In this document: in pieces, positions 11,130 to 21,855 of the stretch | How positions within the stretch are numbered: position 1 is the stretch's first letter | How the letters are laid out: each line of letters opens with the position of its first letter | Source of the DNA: Prorocentrum cordatum | Taxonomy: Eukaryota; Sar; Dinophyceae; Prorocentrales; Prorocentraceae | Direction: 5' to 3' | Assembly: GCA_963575745.1 (NCBI GenBank) | Contig: CAUYUJ010017859.1 | Coordinates: forward strand, 30,250 to 94,249 | DNA: 64,000 bases | Made by a program: the position numbers and the translations under genes | Notes under the pieces: generated by a model | Told to the model about the DNA's origin: nothing | The model's database searches: none | The model's input: the letters and a program-made list of their open reading frames with translations, nothing else

Positions 11130-11945
11130 ATAGTACCACACGGATCGTGCTCCTCAGGAGGCTCCACATGCGGCCCCGAAGACAGGCTTGGCTCAGCGCC
11201 TCCCTGCCCAGGAGGGCACACCCCTCACAGAGATCGGGCACCACAAGGAGCTCACGCCTCCGTCGTCAGAAAGGCTCGCACAGTGGTATGCTCCTCACGA
11301 GGATCGTGCCCCGCAAGCACCTGCATTGAAGCACCGGAGGGAAGCTTCATAGCGTCGCCCAGCTCACTTCGGCACATCTCTCATACGGATCGTGACCCGC
11401 AAAGAGTTCCACGGACGGCCCCAAAGACAAAGCTCGCATCCCGCACCCCAGCCCATTTCGGCACACCTCTCACACGGATCGTGGCCAACAGGGATCTCCA
11501 CCTGCGGCCCCAGAGGCAGGGTTCGCACTGTGCCCCCTCCCCCGCCCCCTTCTGGCCACTGCGGCACACCACATCACGCGAGCCGTGCCCACAAAGAGTG
11601 CCACCGAAAGGTCCAGCGACACGGTTCATACAACGCCCCCCCGCCCGTGTCGGCACACCGTACACCCGTCACGCGAATCAGGCCCCGGAGGGAGCTCCAC
11701 CCATGGCACCAGTGGGCAGCTTCGCACGGCGGCGCCCCCCCCCGCCCACTCCGGAAAAAATGCATCGCACGGGTCGTCCCCGGAGGAGGTCCACCCGCGG
11801 CCTGCGGGCGTGCTTGCGCGGAGGCATCCGAATGATTCGGCACACCCTTCACGCGGATCGCGCCTCACAGGGAGTTCGGCGCACCCGTGCACGCGTGCTC
11901 CGCAGAAAGCATATTTGGCATTGCCCCGCGGCGCGCAGTGTATGA
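11130..11945 (-). repeat. degenerate array of the 90-bp satellite, reversed
   Basis: The words CACACGGATCGTG, a G/C-rich spacer and GGGAGCTCCAC recur about nine times at spacings near 70-101 bp. They are the complement of the satellite unit at 13450 (GTGGAGCTCCC ... CACGAAACGTGTG), strongly diverged. Confidence 0.55.
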
Positions 11946-12119
11946 AGAGCCCCGCGCCGTGCCAATGGGATGGGATGGGTCCGTCGCCAGGGCCAATTGC
12001 TTGCATCGGAGGTCGGAGGGTGAGATCGCAGTGGAACGAAGACCCCCAACCAGGAAATCGTTTCGTTTCGTTCGTGTCGCGCGCGCGGGCGAGGCGAAAC
12101 TGCGTGGGCGCGCGAGGGG

Positions 12120-12420
12120 ATTGTACCCGCCGTTGCTAGGGCGAAATCAAGACACATTAATTTTCCCCGTCCGTCTGTCCGTCCAGTGGCTCTAGCGGTG
12201 TCCCGCGGTGTCCCGTGGTGTCCAGTGGTGTCCGTCGTTTCTAGGGCGAAGTCAAAACAATTGATTCTCCCCCGTCCGTCCATCCGTCCGCCCGGCGGTG
12301 GCTCGCGGTGGCTCGCGGTGTCCCGTGGTGTCCGCCGTTGCTCGGGCGAAGTCATGACAAATTATTATCCCCCGTCCGTCCGTCCATCCGGCGGTGGCTC
12401 GCGGTGTTCCGCGGTGCCCC
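12120..12420. repeat. three ~105-bp tandem copies
   Basis: Each copy has a GTTGCT(A/C)GGGCGAA start, a short AT-rich segment, CCCCGTCCGTC and a tail of GTGTCCCG(C/T)GGTG words. They start near 12133, 12235 and 12338. Confidence 0.7.
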
Positions 12421-12830
12421 GTGGTGTCCCGTGGTGTTCTTTGGTGTCCCGTAGAGTGAGATCGATCGTGAGATCGATAGTGAAATCGATGTTGTGCCCC
12501 GTTGTGTCCCAAAAAGTGGAATCGATAGTGAGATCGATGGTGAGATCGACAGGTGTCGCGTGGTGTCCCGTGGTGTCCCGTTGAGTGAGATCGATAGTGA
12601 GATCGATAGTGGGATCGATAGTGAGATCGATGTGGTGTCCCGAGGTGTCCCGTGGTGTCCTGTGGTGTCCCGTTGAGTGAGATCGATAGTGAGATCGATA
12701 ATGAGCCCGATAGTGAGATCATGAGGTGCCCCGCGGTGTCCCGTTGCGTGATATCGATTGTGAGATCGAGAAGTGTCCCGTGGTGTCCCGTGGTGTGAGA
12801 TCGATAATGAGATCGATTGAGTCAAATGTT
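12421..12830. repeat. interleaved GGTGTCCCGT and GTGAGATCGATA microrepeats
   Basis: Blocks of the decamer GGTGTCCCGT alternate with blocks of the dodecamer GTGAGATCGATA (ClaI/TaqI-like ATCGAT cores). The minus-strand frame through it is an artefactual His/Arg/Ser repeat. Confidence 0.85.
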
Positions 12831-13339
12831 GGTCCCCCACCCTCACCCCCACCACAACCTCCTTTATCACCCGAAGGGTGGTCGTGTAGGTATTTACGGC
12901 CTTAGGATTCTTTCATACCTGTAATTCGGAGTCTCCTGGCATGCTTTTAGACTTTTAGAGCAACTCGTGCAGCGACTCTTGAAGCTTCTTGTGGCCTCAT
13001 GTGGACCCTGTGGGGGCTTCTTTTGGGGCCATTGGGGGCCTCTTGGGTGCCTGCTGCGGCCAGGGAAACCCACTCGTGGCGGAGGGCTCGAAATGCGAGT
13101 TTTAAATCCCCCTCTTGGACTCCTCTTGGCTCTCTCGGGCGTCCTGGGGGCCATCTGGGAGACGTTTTGGACGCTGTTAAGACCCAAGCTGCGAATATGT
13201 TAAATATGCACGTTTTCCCGTGTGAGTCTCATCAAGCCATTAAGAACCCCCACGGGGTTATCATTACCACCGCACAGTAATTCAATAGTTCTGGGGGGGG
13301 GCGGTTTTCGCCGAACAATATGATTAGCGCCGCGCAAAA
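12831..13339. other. no gene recognised; CCAAGA-family fragment
   Basis: GGGGCCATTGGGGGCCTCTTGG-like words at 13020-13160 mark a reversed CCAAGA fragment. Nothing else is recognised. Confidence 0.4.
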
Positions 13340-14512
13340 TGACAAAAACAATTAGCCTGGCGAAGGACCCAACCATATGCAGCTGCGAGTACCGCACGGA
13401 TATGAGACGAAAGAGGGGGCACGCAAACTAGGCCCCTCTTCTCATAGGCACCGCGCCACTGGGGCCTTCGGTGGAGCTCCCTATGGGGCCACGAAACGTG
13501 TGAGGGGTGTGCCGAAATGGGTGGTGGGGAGGCATGCGGACCCTGCCACTGGGGCCTTCGGTGGAGCTCCCTATGGGGCCACGAAACGTGTGAGGGGTGT
13601 GCCGAAATGGGTGGTGGGGAGGCATGCGAACCCAGCCACTGGGGCCTTCGGTGGAGCTCCCTATGGGGCCACGAAACGTGTGAGGGGTGTGCCGAAATGG
13701 GTGGTGGGGAGGCATGCGAACCCTGCCACTGGGGCCTTCGGTGGAGCTCCCTATGGGGCCACCACGAAACGTGTGAGGGGTGTGCCGAAATGGGTGGTGG
13801 GGAGGCATGCGGCCACTGGGGCGGTGGATGGGCCACGAAACGTGTGACCCTGCCACTGGGGCCTTCGGTGGAGCTCCCTATGGGGCCACGAAACGTGTGA
13901 GGGGTGTGCCGAAATGGGTGGTGGGGAGGCATGCGAACCCTGCCACTGGGGCCTTCGGTGGAGCTCCCTATGGGGCCACGAAACGTGTGAGGGGTGTGCC
14001 GAAATGGGTGGTGGGGAGGCATGCGAACCCTGCCACTGGGGCCTTCGGTGGAGCTCCCTATGGGGCCACGAAACGTGTGAGGGGTGTGCCGAAATGGGTG
14101 GTGGGGAGGCATGCGAACCCTGCCACTGGGGCCTTCGGTGGAGCTCCCTATGGGGCCACGAAACGTGTGAGGGGTGTGCCGAAATGGGTGGTGGGGAGGC
14201 ATGCGAACCCTGCCACTGGGGCCTTCGGTGGAGCTCCCTATGGGGCCACGAAACGTGTGAGGGGTGTGCCGAGATGGGTGGTGGGGAGGCATGCGAACCC
14301 TGCCACTGGGGCCTTCGGTGGAGCTCCCTATGGGGCCACGAAACGTGTGAGGGGTGTGCCGAAATGGGTGGTGGGGAGGCATGCGAACCCTGGAGGGAGG
14401 AGGGCGAGGAGGAGGAGGAGGAGGAGGAGGAGGAGGAGGAGGAGAGGAGGAGAGGAACGCGGGGCACCGTCTCTTCAAAACGAAGACCCAACACCACAGG
14501 ATGGTTGGGAAA
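13340..14512 (+). repeat. 90-bp satellite, array 1 with its module flanks
   Basis: About ten head-to-tail copies of a 90-bp unit (GCCACTGGGGCCTTCGGTGG, AGCTCCCTATGGGGCCACGA, AACGTGTGAGGGGTGTGCCG, then AAATGGGTGGTGGGGAGGCA). Most are identical; one at about 13800 is partly deleted. It is preceded by TAGCCTGGCGAAGGACCCAA and followed by a GGA tract and CCGTCTCTTCAAAACGA. Because 90 is a multiple of three, all frames stay open; the long repetitive proteins they predict are not credible genes. Confidence 0.9.
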
Positions 14513-14513
14513 A

Positions 14514-15690
14514 ATTCCCGCGCCCCGGCTCGGGTGGTATCATAACTCGCCTGCCCAACGGGCCAGAGGCGTGCTAAGATCTCCAGTAACTGGTTCACAC
14601 TTCTTCTCAAACGGGCGCGCGGGGCGGCCCCTGGGGGTCCCCCGGCGACACGTACCCCGACCGCAGCCCGGGAAGGTCCCGGGAAGGTCTACTCAGAGAT
14701 GGTTTTCCTCCTGGGTACGGCCTCTCAGGCCCCCCAGAGCGCGCCAAGAGGGTCCCAAGAGCCCCCCAAGACTGCCCAAGAGGCCCCCGAGACGCCCAAA
14801 GGACGCTCCAAGACGCCGAAGATGATCCCAAGACGGCCCAAGAAGCCGCCAAGACGCTCCAACTGGCCTCCAAGAGGCCTCACAAGAGCGCCCCGAAAGG
14901 CCAAAATCATCAAGTTCACGATGATTCTGGAAGGATTGTGGCCTTGTCGCATTTTCGGCTTTCCGATGCTCCAAGATCCAAGACGGCCCAAGAGGCCCCC
15001 AAGAGCGCACGAAGACGGCTCAAGAGGCCCCCGAGAAGGCCCCCAGAGAGCCCAAACGGACCCCGAGACGGCCCAAGAGACGCTCAAAACGGCCCAAGAG
15101 AGCCCCAACACGGCCCCAAGAGGGGCCCAAGATGGGGGCCACGAGCCGAAACCTCAAGCCTTCTGCCCCTAGAGGGCCCCAGGAGGCCACGAGAGGCCCC
15201 CAAGATGGCCCAAGATGCCGCGAAGACACCCCAAGAGACCCCAGGAAGCTCCCAGGAGGTTCAAAAGAGGCCCTACAAGGCTTCAAAAATGTTTCACAGG
15301 TGCCCCCGAACGGCCTCTCATCTCAACAGACCCCCGGGCCTCCCCAAAAAACATCTGGACGACGACCTTGTTTGGCCCCCACAGCGCCGCAAGATGCCAT
15401 CGAGAGGCTTCCTCCTCCGCCCTTTCTCTTCCTCCTCGTCCTCGTCCTCGTCCTCCTCCTCCTCCTCCTCCTCCTCCTCATATTTATCTTCATCCTCTTC
15501 CGTTCCTTCTCATCCTCTTTTCCCCCTCCCCTACCCAGCCCTACCCCTACCCATCCTCATGTTCCTCCTTCCGGCGGCGCCGAAATGGCCCCGAGCCCGC
15601 GCCGAAGCAGTAGCGATCATGCAATACGGGCCGGCGGAGTGAGCGAAGCGATTGAATAATTCCCGCGCCCCGGCTCGGGTGGTATCATAA
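14514..15690. mobile_element. ~1.15-kb insertion flanked by identical 32-bp direct repeats
   Basis: ATTCCCGCGCCCCGGCTCGG followed by GTGGTATCATAA occurs identically at 14514-14545 and 15659-15690. Between them lies a CCAAGA-rich element ending with a TCC tract and GGAGTGAGCGAAGCGATTGA. The sister module at 20086 has the same left flank (CACAGGATGGTTGGGAA) without this insert. Confidence 0.55.
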
Positions 15691-16578
15691 TTGGAATTTG
15701 GGTTATAAAAAGAATTACTCACTGCGTGGAGCTCTCCTTATGGGCATCGCATGTTTTATGTCATGTCATAATGGGCGTTTGTTTATGAGCGCTCGGTTAT
15801 GATAGCGCGTGCACGTGGGCGACACGGCCGACGAAAACGAATAAATCCGAACGCGAGTGAGTATGAGCCAGAGTGAGCTTTGAGTATGATTGAAAATGAA
15901 CCTCCCATTCACTCCTCCTCCTCCTCCTCCTCCTCCTCCTCCACCTCCTCAGCTGCCATGCCGTGCCCTCCTCAGCCTGTGGCAATGTGCAAACGCTTTA
16001 GGATAGTTGGCGGTGGGATATGTAAAACGAGCGTTTAGCCACGCGAGGCCATATGCGCACATCATGTTGTAGGATAGTGCCACGGCGAGCGCTTGTTCAT
16101 TGTATTCGTTTGTTCCACGAGCGCGCCCGTGTGAGCGGCGAGCAGACGTGCGCGCAGCGCGGCTGCACATCCACCGCGCGCACGCATTCATTAACATACA
16201 TTTGCCCGCGCATCATGTTGTTCCTAAGCAGAGAATTCCTTCGGCGCCGCGCCCGAAGCACCAGGGGGAATACGAATGACAAGCGCTTCAATAGGCACCT
16301 CGCGACCTGCACCTCAGCTTTAACAATCCGCGCTTCGCATCGGGCCTCGCTGGCAACGCAAACAGAAGTCGCAGGTACAAGACGTGCAAAAGGCAAGTGC
16401 TACAATTGGCACCCTCGCGGTTTGCGCCTCGGCTTTGGCCGTCCGCGCTTGGCATCGAGCCTAGCTGTCAACGCAAAAAGAAGCCTTTTGCACTTGGCAT
16501 CGGGGCGAAGGGCCAGAGACACGACACGAATCACTACGTCTGTGACCTCATACTTGCCAGCTGTGCCACGTCGGACTC
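15691..16578. other. no gene recognised; ~110-bp degenerate duplication
   Basis: 16279-16370 and 16391-16484 are diverged copies (AAG(C/T)GCT(T/A)CAAT(A/T)GGCACC ... GGCAACGCAAACAGAAG). A short TCC tract lies at about 15915-15955. No gene supported. Confidence 0.45.
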
Positions 16579-16953
16579 TTAGCCGGTCCCATCCGCGATG
16601 TCCCGCGCGTCGCCCAGCGCACCGTTCACGCCGTCGCCTTCGTTCGCAGCCGCGCTGGAATAAGAACCGTACCCTTCCAGCACCTGGATATGGTTATCGA
16701 TCGTCTCGTAAACGGCGCCGTCATCCAGCAATTGAGATACGGCAGCCTCTGTGTCCGTGGGCGACAGGCCCAACTCCGTTGCTGCGAAGGTGTCCAGATC
16801 TGCGCAACTTGCTCCGACAGTCGAAGCTCCGCCAACGGAAGCCAGCCATGCCAGGAGGCTGGCGAGCACCACCCCAGGGACCAACCTGCCTCGACTCCTC
16901 CCTCCGTGCGTCCCAGAAGGTACGTGCCGGAGCACGACCCAAGGGAGCAGCAC
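16579..16953 (-). CDS. possible terminal exon resembling the RPA32 C-terminal winged helix
   Basis: The minus-strand frame ends at a stop at 16579. Its coding-like part begins near 16840 and reads as a small helical domain ending in VYETIDNHIQVLEGY, after LGLSPTDTEAAVSQLLDDGA. In replication protein A 32 the C-terminal winged helix ends in a similar pattern (a helix, a Gly turn, then -Y-TIDDxHF), so a single-stranded-DNA-binding RPA2-type protein is a possibility. The residues upstream of 16840 look like intron or random frame; an acceptor TTGCGCAG falls near that point. No other exons were found: the neighbouring stretch upstream is a tandem repeat that could be intronic. The resemblance covers fewer than 50 residues. 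Confidence 0.25.
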   Translation of the reverse strand: MLLPWVVLRHVPSGTHGGRSRGRLVPGVVLASLLAWLASVGGASTVGASCADLDTFAATELGLSPTDTEAAVSQLLDDGAVYETIDNHIQVLEGYGSYSSAAANEGDGVNGALGDARDIADGTG

Positions 16954-16974
16954 GCCTCATCTCCTTCCTCGCAG

Positions 16975-17890
16975 CATGAAAACGAACAAACCGCCTGGGA
17001 CATCTCCGCAAAATGGCCGCGAACGGGCCCGTGTCCTACCCCCTGGCGGCTCTCCTTAGGGATGCTGAAACCAGCGCCCCGCCTGAGACATCCTCAGCAT
17101 CTGCTATCAAAGCCAAGGATGTTGGGCATGAAAACGAGCAAACCGCTTGAGACATCCCCACAAACTGACCGCGAACGGGCCCGTGTCCTTCCCCCAAGCG
17201 GCTCTTTTTAACGATGCTGAAACCAGCGCCCCGCCTGAGACATCGTCAAAGTCTGCTCTGAAAGCCAAGGATGTTGGGCATGAAAACAAACAAACCGCCT
17301 GAGAACAACCCTGGCAGCTCCCCTTAGGGGTACTGAAACCAGCGCCCCGCCTGAGACATCCTCAGAGTCTGCTTGAAAGCCAAGGATGTTGAGCATGAGA
17401 ACGAGCAAACCGCCTGAGACATCCCCGCAAACTGGCCGCGAACGGGCCCGTGAAAACACACCTGGCGGCTCCCCTTAGGGGTGCTGAAGCCACCTCTCCG
17501 CCTGAGACATGATCAGAATCTGCCCTGACAGCCAAGGATGTTGGGCATGAAAGCAAACAAACCGCCTGAGACATCCCCACAAACTGGCCGCGAACGGGCC
17601 CATGAACACACCCCTGGCGGCTCCCCTTAGGGGTGCTGAAACCAGCTCTCCGCCTGAGACATCCTCAGAATCTGCTATCAAAGCCAAGGATGTTGGGCAT
17701 GAGAACAAAACAACTGCCTCAGACATCCCCACAAACTGGCCGCGAACGGGCCTGTGAAAATACCCCTGGCGGCCTCACAATCTGCTCTGAAAGCAAACGA
17801 TGTTGGGCATGAAAACAAGCAAACCGCCTGAGACATCCCCACAAACTGGCCGCGAACGGGCCCGTGAAAACACCCCTGGCGGCTCCCCTT
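16975..17890. repeat. tandem repeat, ~110-160 bp unit, six to seven copies
   Basis: Each unit contains AAACCGCCTGAGACATCC, CAAACTGGCCGCGAACGGGC, CCTGGCGGCTCCCCTTAGGG, CTGAAACCAGC, CCGCCTGAGACATCCTCAGA and CCAAGGATGTTGGGCATGA. Copies start near 16985, 17125, 17290, 17405, 17560, 17705 and 17815, with internal deletions accounting for the length differences. Confidence 0.85.
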
Positions 17891-18190
17891 GCGAGTCTCA
17901 GTATGACTAGGTCTGAGTGTGAGTAGGTCTCAGTCCGTGCGTTGAGTTACTCAGACTATGAGAAGGTCTGAGTATGTGTAGGTCTGAGTATGAGTAAGTC
18001 TGTGTATGAGCAGGTTTGGGAGCGAGTCTGGGTATGAGTAAATCTGGGTATGAAAGAGTCCCAGCATGAGTAAGTCTGAGTATGAGTAGGCCTGCATGAT
18101 GTGTGTTGAATAAGTCAGACCATGCGAAGGTATGAGTATGAGTAGGTATGAATATGAGTAAGTCTGTGTATGAGTAGGTGTGTTCTCTCT
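17888..18190. repeat. degenerate ~15-bp repeat AGTATGAGTAGGTCTG
   Basis: About 18 imperfect copies of (G)AGTATGAGTA(G/A)GTCTG, with the phrase GTTGA(G/A)T(T/A)A(C/G)TCAGAC twice (17941 and 18106). Confidence 0.8.
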
Positions 18191-18660
18191 AGAGTCGGCG
18201 GCGCCCGAGTAATAACAATAACCCCGTCTTAGGATATGGGGAATACAAGAAACATACGAGCAATACTACTAATAAGGATACGAGTAAGAGGACCAACACG
18301 AATAATGATAATATACATGCGAGTAATGATAAGAGTGGTAATCATAATAATACAAATCGTAATCCGAATAAGGATAATGATACTAAGAAAATGAATCGTG
18401 CAAATAAGAATAATACGCATAATACTGAGAGCGTTTCCTCATTATCTTCATCGTTATTATCCTATACGATTTGTATTATCACCCCTGTTGAAAAAAAACT
18501 GTTCCCCGGCCGTCGAGTGGGGTAGTGCATCCGAGGATCTCGCCCCCACCACGCACGGCGCGTGATCTTACCACCGCACCCGCAGAAAATAATTACGACA
18601 GCTTGTCCCAAAAAACGAGAACTACAATAATATCCATCATTATACAACACCTAACAAGCA
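18191..18660. repeat. AT-rich ATAATGATAA stretch and direct repeat DR-1
   Basis: 18230-18480 is low-GC with AATAATGATAA and CGAATAAGGATAATGA words. 18437-18590 (ending TGGGGTAGTGCATCCGAGGA, TCTCGCCCCC, ACGGCGCGT) recurs at 20193-20335, so the two copies flank the satellite module between them. Confidence 0.65.
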
Positions 18661-20110
18661 TACTAATCATTAGCCTGGCGAAGGACCCAACCATATGGAG
18701 TTGTGAGTAATGCTGGTGTGAGTACCGTCTTCGGTGGATCTCCCTATGGGACCACGAACCGTTTGAGGGGTGTGCCGAAATGGGTGTGGGGGCGGCATGC
18801 GAACGTTGCCACTGGGGCCTTCGGTGGAGCTCCTTATGGGGCCACGAAACGTGTGAGGGGTGCACCGAAGTTGGTGTGGGGGCGGCATGCGAACGCAGCC
18901 ACTGGGGCCTTCGGTGGAGCTCCCTGTGGGGCCACGAAACGTGTGAGGGGTGTGCCGACATGGGTGGTGGGGAGGCATGCGAACGCAGCCACTGGGGCCT
19001 TCGGTGGAGCTCCCTATGGGGCCACGAAACGTGTGAGGGGTGTGCCGAAATTGGTGGTGGGGAGGCATGCGGACCCTGCCACTGGGGCCTTCGGTGGAGC
19101 TCCCTATGGGGCCACGAAACGTGTGAGGGGTGTGCCGGGTGGTGGGGAAGCATGCGAACGCAGCCACTGGGGCCTTCGGTGGAGCTCCCTATGGGGCCAC
19201 GAAACGTGTGAGGGTGTGCCGAAATGGGTGGTGGGGAGGCATGCGAAGCCACTGGGGCCTTCGGTGGAGCTCCCTATGGGGCCACGAAACGTGTGAGGGG
19301 TGTGCCGAAATGGGTGGTGGGGAGGCATGCGAACCCTGCCACTGGGGCCTTCGGTGGAGCTCCCTATGGGGCCACGAAACGTGTGAGGGGTGTGCCGAAA
19401 TGGGTGGTGGGGAGGCATGCGAACGCAGCCACTGGGGCCTTCGGTGGAGCTCCCTATGGGGCCACGAAACGTGTGAGGGGTGTGCCGTGGTGGTGGGGAG
19501 GCATGCGAACGCAGCCACTGGGGCCTTCGGTGGAGCTCCCTGGGGCCACGAAACGTGTGGCCTGGGGAGGCATGCCACTGGGCCTTCGGTGGAGCTCCCT
19601 ATGGGGCCACGAAGCGTGTGAGGGGTGTGCCGAAATGGGCGGTGGGGAAGCATGCGAACGCAGCCACTGGGGCCTTCGGTGGAGCTCCCTATGGGGCCAC
19701 GAAGCGTGTGAGGGGTGTGCCGAAATGGGCGGTGGGGAAGCATGCGAACGCAGCCACTGGGGCCTTCGGTGGAGCTCCCTATGGGGCCACGAAACGTGTG
19801 AGGGGTGTGCCGAAATGGGTGGTGGGGAGGCATGCGAACGCAGCCACTGGGGCCTTCGGTGGAGCTCCCTATGGGGCCACGAAACGTGTGAGGGGTGTGC
19901 CCGAATTGGGCGGTGGGGGGGCATGCGAACGCAGCCACTGGGGCCTTCGGTGGAGCTCCCTATGGGGCCACGGAACGTGTGAGGGGTGTGACGAAATGGG
20001 TGGCGGGGAGGCATGCGAACCCTGGAGGGAGGAGGGCGAGGAGGAGAAGGAACGCGGGGACCGTCTCTTCAAAACGAGGACCCAACACCACAGGATGGTT
20101 GGGAATAGTG
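18661..20110 (+). repeat. 90-bp satellite, array 2 with its module flanks
   Basis: About 14 copies of the 90-bp unit found at 13450, less homogeneous (units of 75-92 bp, some lacking the TGGTGG part). It has the same left flank TAGCCTGGCGAAGGACCCAA and right flank CCGTCTCTTCAAAACGAGGA as array 1, so the whole module was duplicated. Open frames across it are artefacts. Confidence 0.9.
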
Positions 20111-20541
20111 CGAATCATAATAATGACAATAATAATACCAATCAGAAAAAAGACGGGCTCCCCGGCTTCTTTCCTCCTTCCGTCCTTTTCTCATTCTCTT
20201 CATCATCCTTGTCCGATACGATTCTTATTACCAGACCTATTGAGACATTGTTGTTTCCCGGTCGTCGTGTGGGGTAGTGCATCCGAGGATATCGCCCCCG
20301 CCGCGCACGGCGCGTCATCTTAGCACCCGCGCCGCCAAAATTACTCGCCCCCCATCATCGGCACGGACGGTTCCTTTTCAAAGCTGGGCTCTCCCTTGCC
20401 GGGGCGCCCCTGCTCGGAAGGCCGAGCACTGGGAAGACGCGCGGTCGCTCTAGTTCTCGCCCAGACCTATCACCTGACGCAGGCTCGTCTGCGCCCAGAG
20501 CAGTTTCTAGGATGTCTCAGGCGAGGCGCTTGTCAGAACCG
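20111..20541. other. no gene recognised; direct repeat DR-2
   Basis: 20193-20335 repeats 18437-18590 (about 80 percent). The rest is unassigned flank of the retrotransposon that begins at 20542. Confidence 0.45.
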
Positions 20542-20671
20542 CACAAATTCGCTGAGCACCCCGCTCGCCGGTAGCTGGGTTGCGTCTGCAACCACAGCGT
20601 TGGGCGCGCGCCGAAGCCTGCGCCGCGCCGAGAGGGCGCGGGCGCCGCGAGGCCTCGGTGCTGGTCGCAGC
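20542..20671 (-). repeat. split direct repeat A, outer copy
   Basis: 130 bp (CACAAATTCGCTGAGCACCC ... GGTCGCAGC in plus orientation), about 95 percent identical to 20954-21083. It lies at the 3' terminus of the minus-strand retrotransposon. Confidence 0.85.
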
Positions 20672-20713
20672 CTGGCCTAGCAACGGGCGAGAAACGGGGC
20701 GGGCACGGGCGGG

Positions 20714-20956
20714 TCAAATCCCGAGCGCGGGGCGCGCGCCCCAGGCACATACAAACCTGTGGTACCTGCGCGCGGCCGCGGCGGGCAGCGGCCGCGCGCG
20801 GGGGCGCGCGGGCCTGCCCACATCGCCTGCGGCGCGCCGCGGCGCGCGCGAGCCAAGCGGCGGCGCGGCGACTGCTCGCGCCTGCGTCCGCCGCGCGCGC
20901 CTGGGGCCAGCGAATGCGTGCGATGGAACCAGGGGCCGAACTCGTTCCATACACAC
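20714..20956 (-). repeat. split direct repeat B, 3' copy
   Basis: 243 bp beginning TCAAATCCCGAGCGCGGGGC and ending GAACTCGTTCCATACACAC, nearly identical to 46970-47212 at the opposite end of the retrotransposon. Confidence 0.9.
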
Positions 20957-21083
20957 AAATTCGCTGAGCACCCCGCTCACCCGTAGCTGGGTTGCGTCTG
21001 CAACCACAGCGTTGGGTGCGCGCCGAAGCCTGCGCCGCGCCGAGAGGGCGCGGGCGCCAAGAGGCCTCGGCGCTGGTCGCAGC
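20954..21083 (-). repeat. split direct repeat A, inner copy
   Basis: Second copy of the 130-bp A repeat, joined to B through the shared CACA. Together with 20542-20671 and the two B copies it makes the A-B-A terminus of a PAT-like element. Confidence 0.85.
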
Positions 21084-21181
21084 ACGACCCAATGCAACGA
21101 CGCGACCAGCGCCGTGCGCCGCCCACCCGCTGCGCACGCGGAGCGCGGCGCTCGGGCGCGCGCCGGGATGTCGCAGCCACA

Positions 21182-21855
21182 CTAGGTGTCTGAGCTGCTG
21201 TCAGAGCTGTCCGAACAGTCGGACGCGGCGTTGCGCGCGGCCGCTACCCTCTCACTTTCGACCCGGACGCGGTCGATGTAAGCCAGGTAGGCGTTCGACG
21301 CCCAGCCTCCGCGTTTCTTCGTTACTGCGGCCGGTGCACCCGCGCGATCGATGTCATCGGCGTGCCCCCTTGTGCGCGCGAGAGGGGCGGAGGGATGTGC
21401 GCGCCGAGCCGCGCGGGCGGTCGCGGGTCGCGACCTTCGCATGTCGCGGGTGCCGAATAGGTTGGCACTGTCCACGCCTATCCTGGACAATAGGGACCGA
21501 AGGATACGCCGGGCATCCGACCCTGAGAACTGCGCGAACGGCTGAGCGCCTACTGCTGTGCCGCGCAGCAACGGAGGCAGCGCGTGCACGGCGCGCGTCG
21601 CGGCGTGCGCGCGGCGCCAACACCTCCGGCGGAGTATCGACGCGCACGGCTTGTTCTTCCGCCTTGGCAACTAGAGGAGTGCCTCGTCTGCCGATATGGC
21701 CAACTCCGCCTAGCGCGTTCGGCGCGTGCGCGGGTGCCCCAGCGCGCGCGCTTCCAGACGGCGCGGCCCGCCGCGCGGCCGCGCGACATAGTGTTGCCGC
21801 ACCGCCGGATGGGTAAACACTCGGATGGTAGGCGAAGCAAGAATATGCACGTAAT
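21182..21855 (-). pseudogene. tyrosine recombinase, C-terminal part (broken)
   Basis: The readable frame runs from about 21670 to the stop at 21182. It contains VDSANLFGTRDMRRS, corresponding to the H-x-x-R box of tyrosine recombinases, and GGWASNAYLAYIDRVR, which carries the nucleophilic tyrosine in the usual G-W-x-S-x-A-Y-L-x-Y context. The box histidine is arginine here (CGC for CAC), so the enzyme would be inactive. An acidic Ser/Asp tail closes the protein. 21670-21855 is shifted in frame. Upstream, the frame is interrupted by the 21856-23082 element. In a YR retrotransposon this enzyme integrates the circular cDNA. Confidence 0.6.

Noticed and set aside
13450-14395. CRISPR-like regular array
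   Set aside because: Units are contiguous 90-bp copies without unique spacers, in a eukaryotic context.
13324-14825. 300-430-residue repetitive frames on both strands in satellite array 1
   Set aside because: The unit is 90 bp, so all frames stay open. Frames on opposite strands are equally long and none shows codon-position bias by eye.
18593-20277. Similar repetitive frames in array 2
   Set aside because: Same cause; indels between units shift the frame without any sign of selection.
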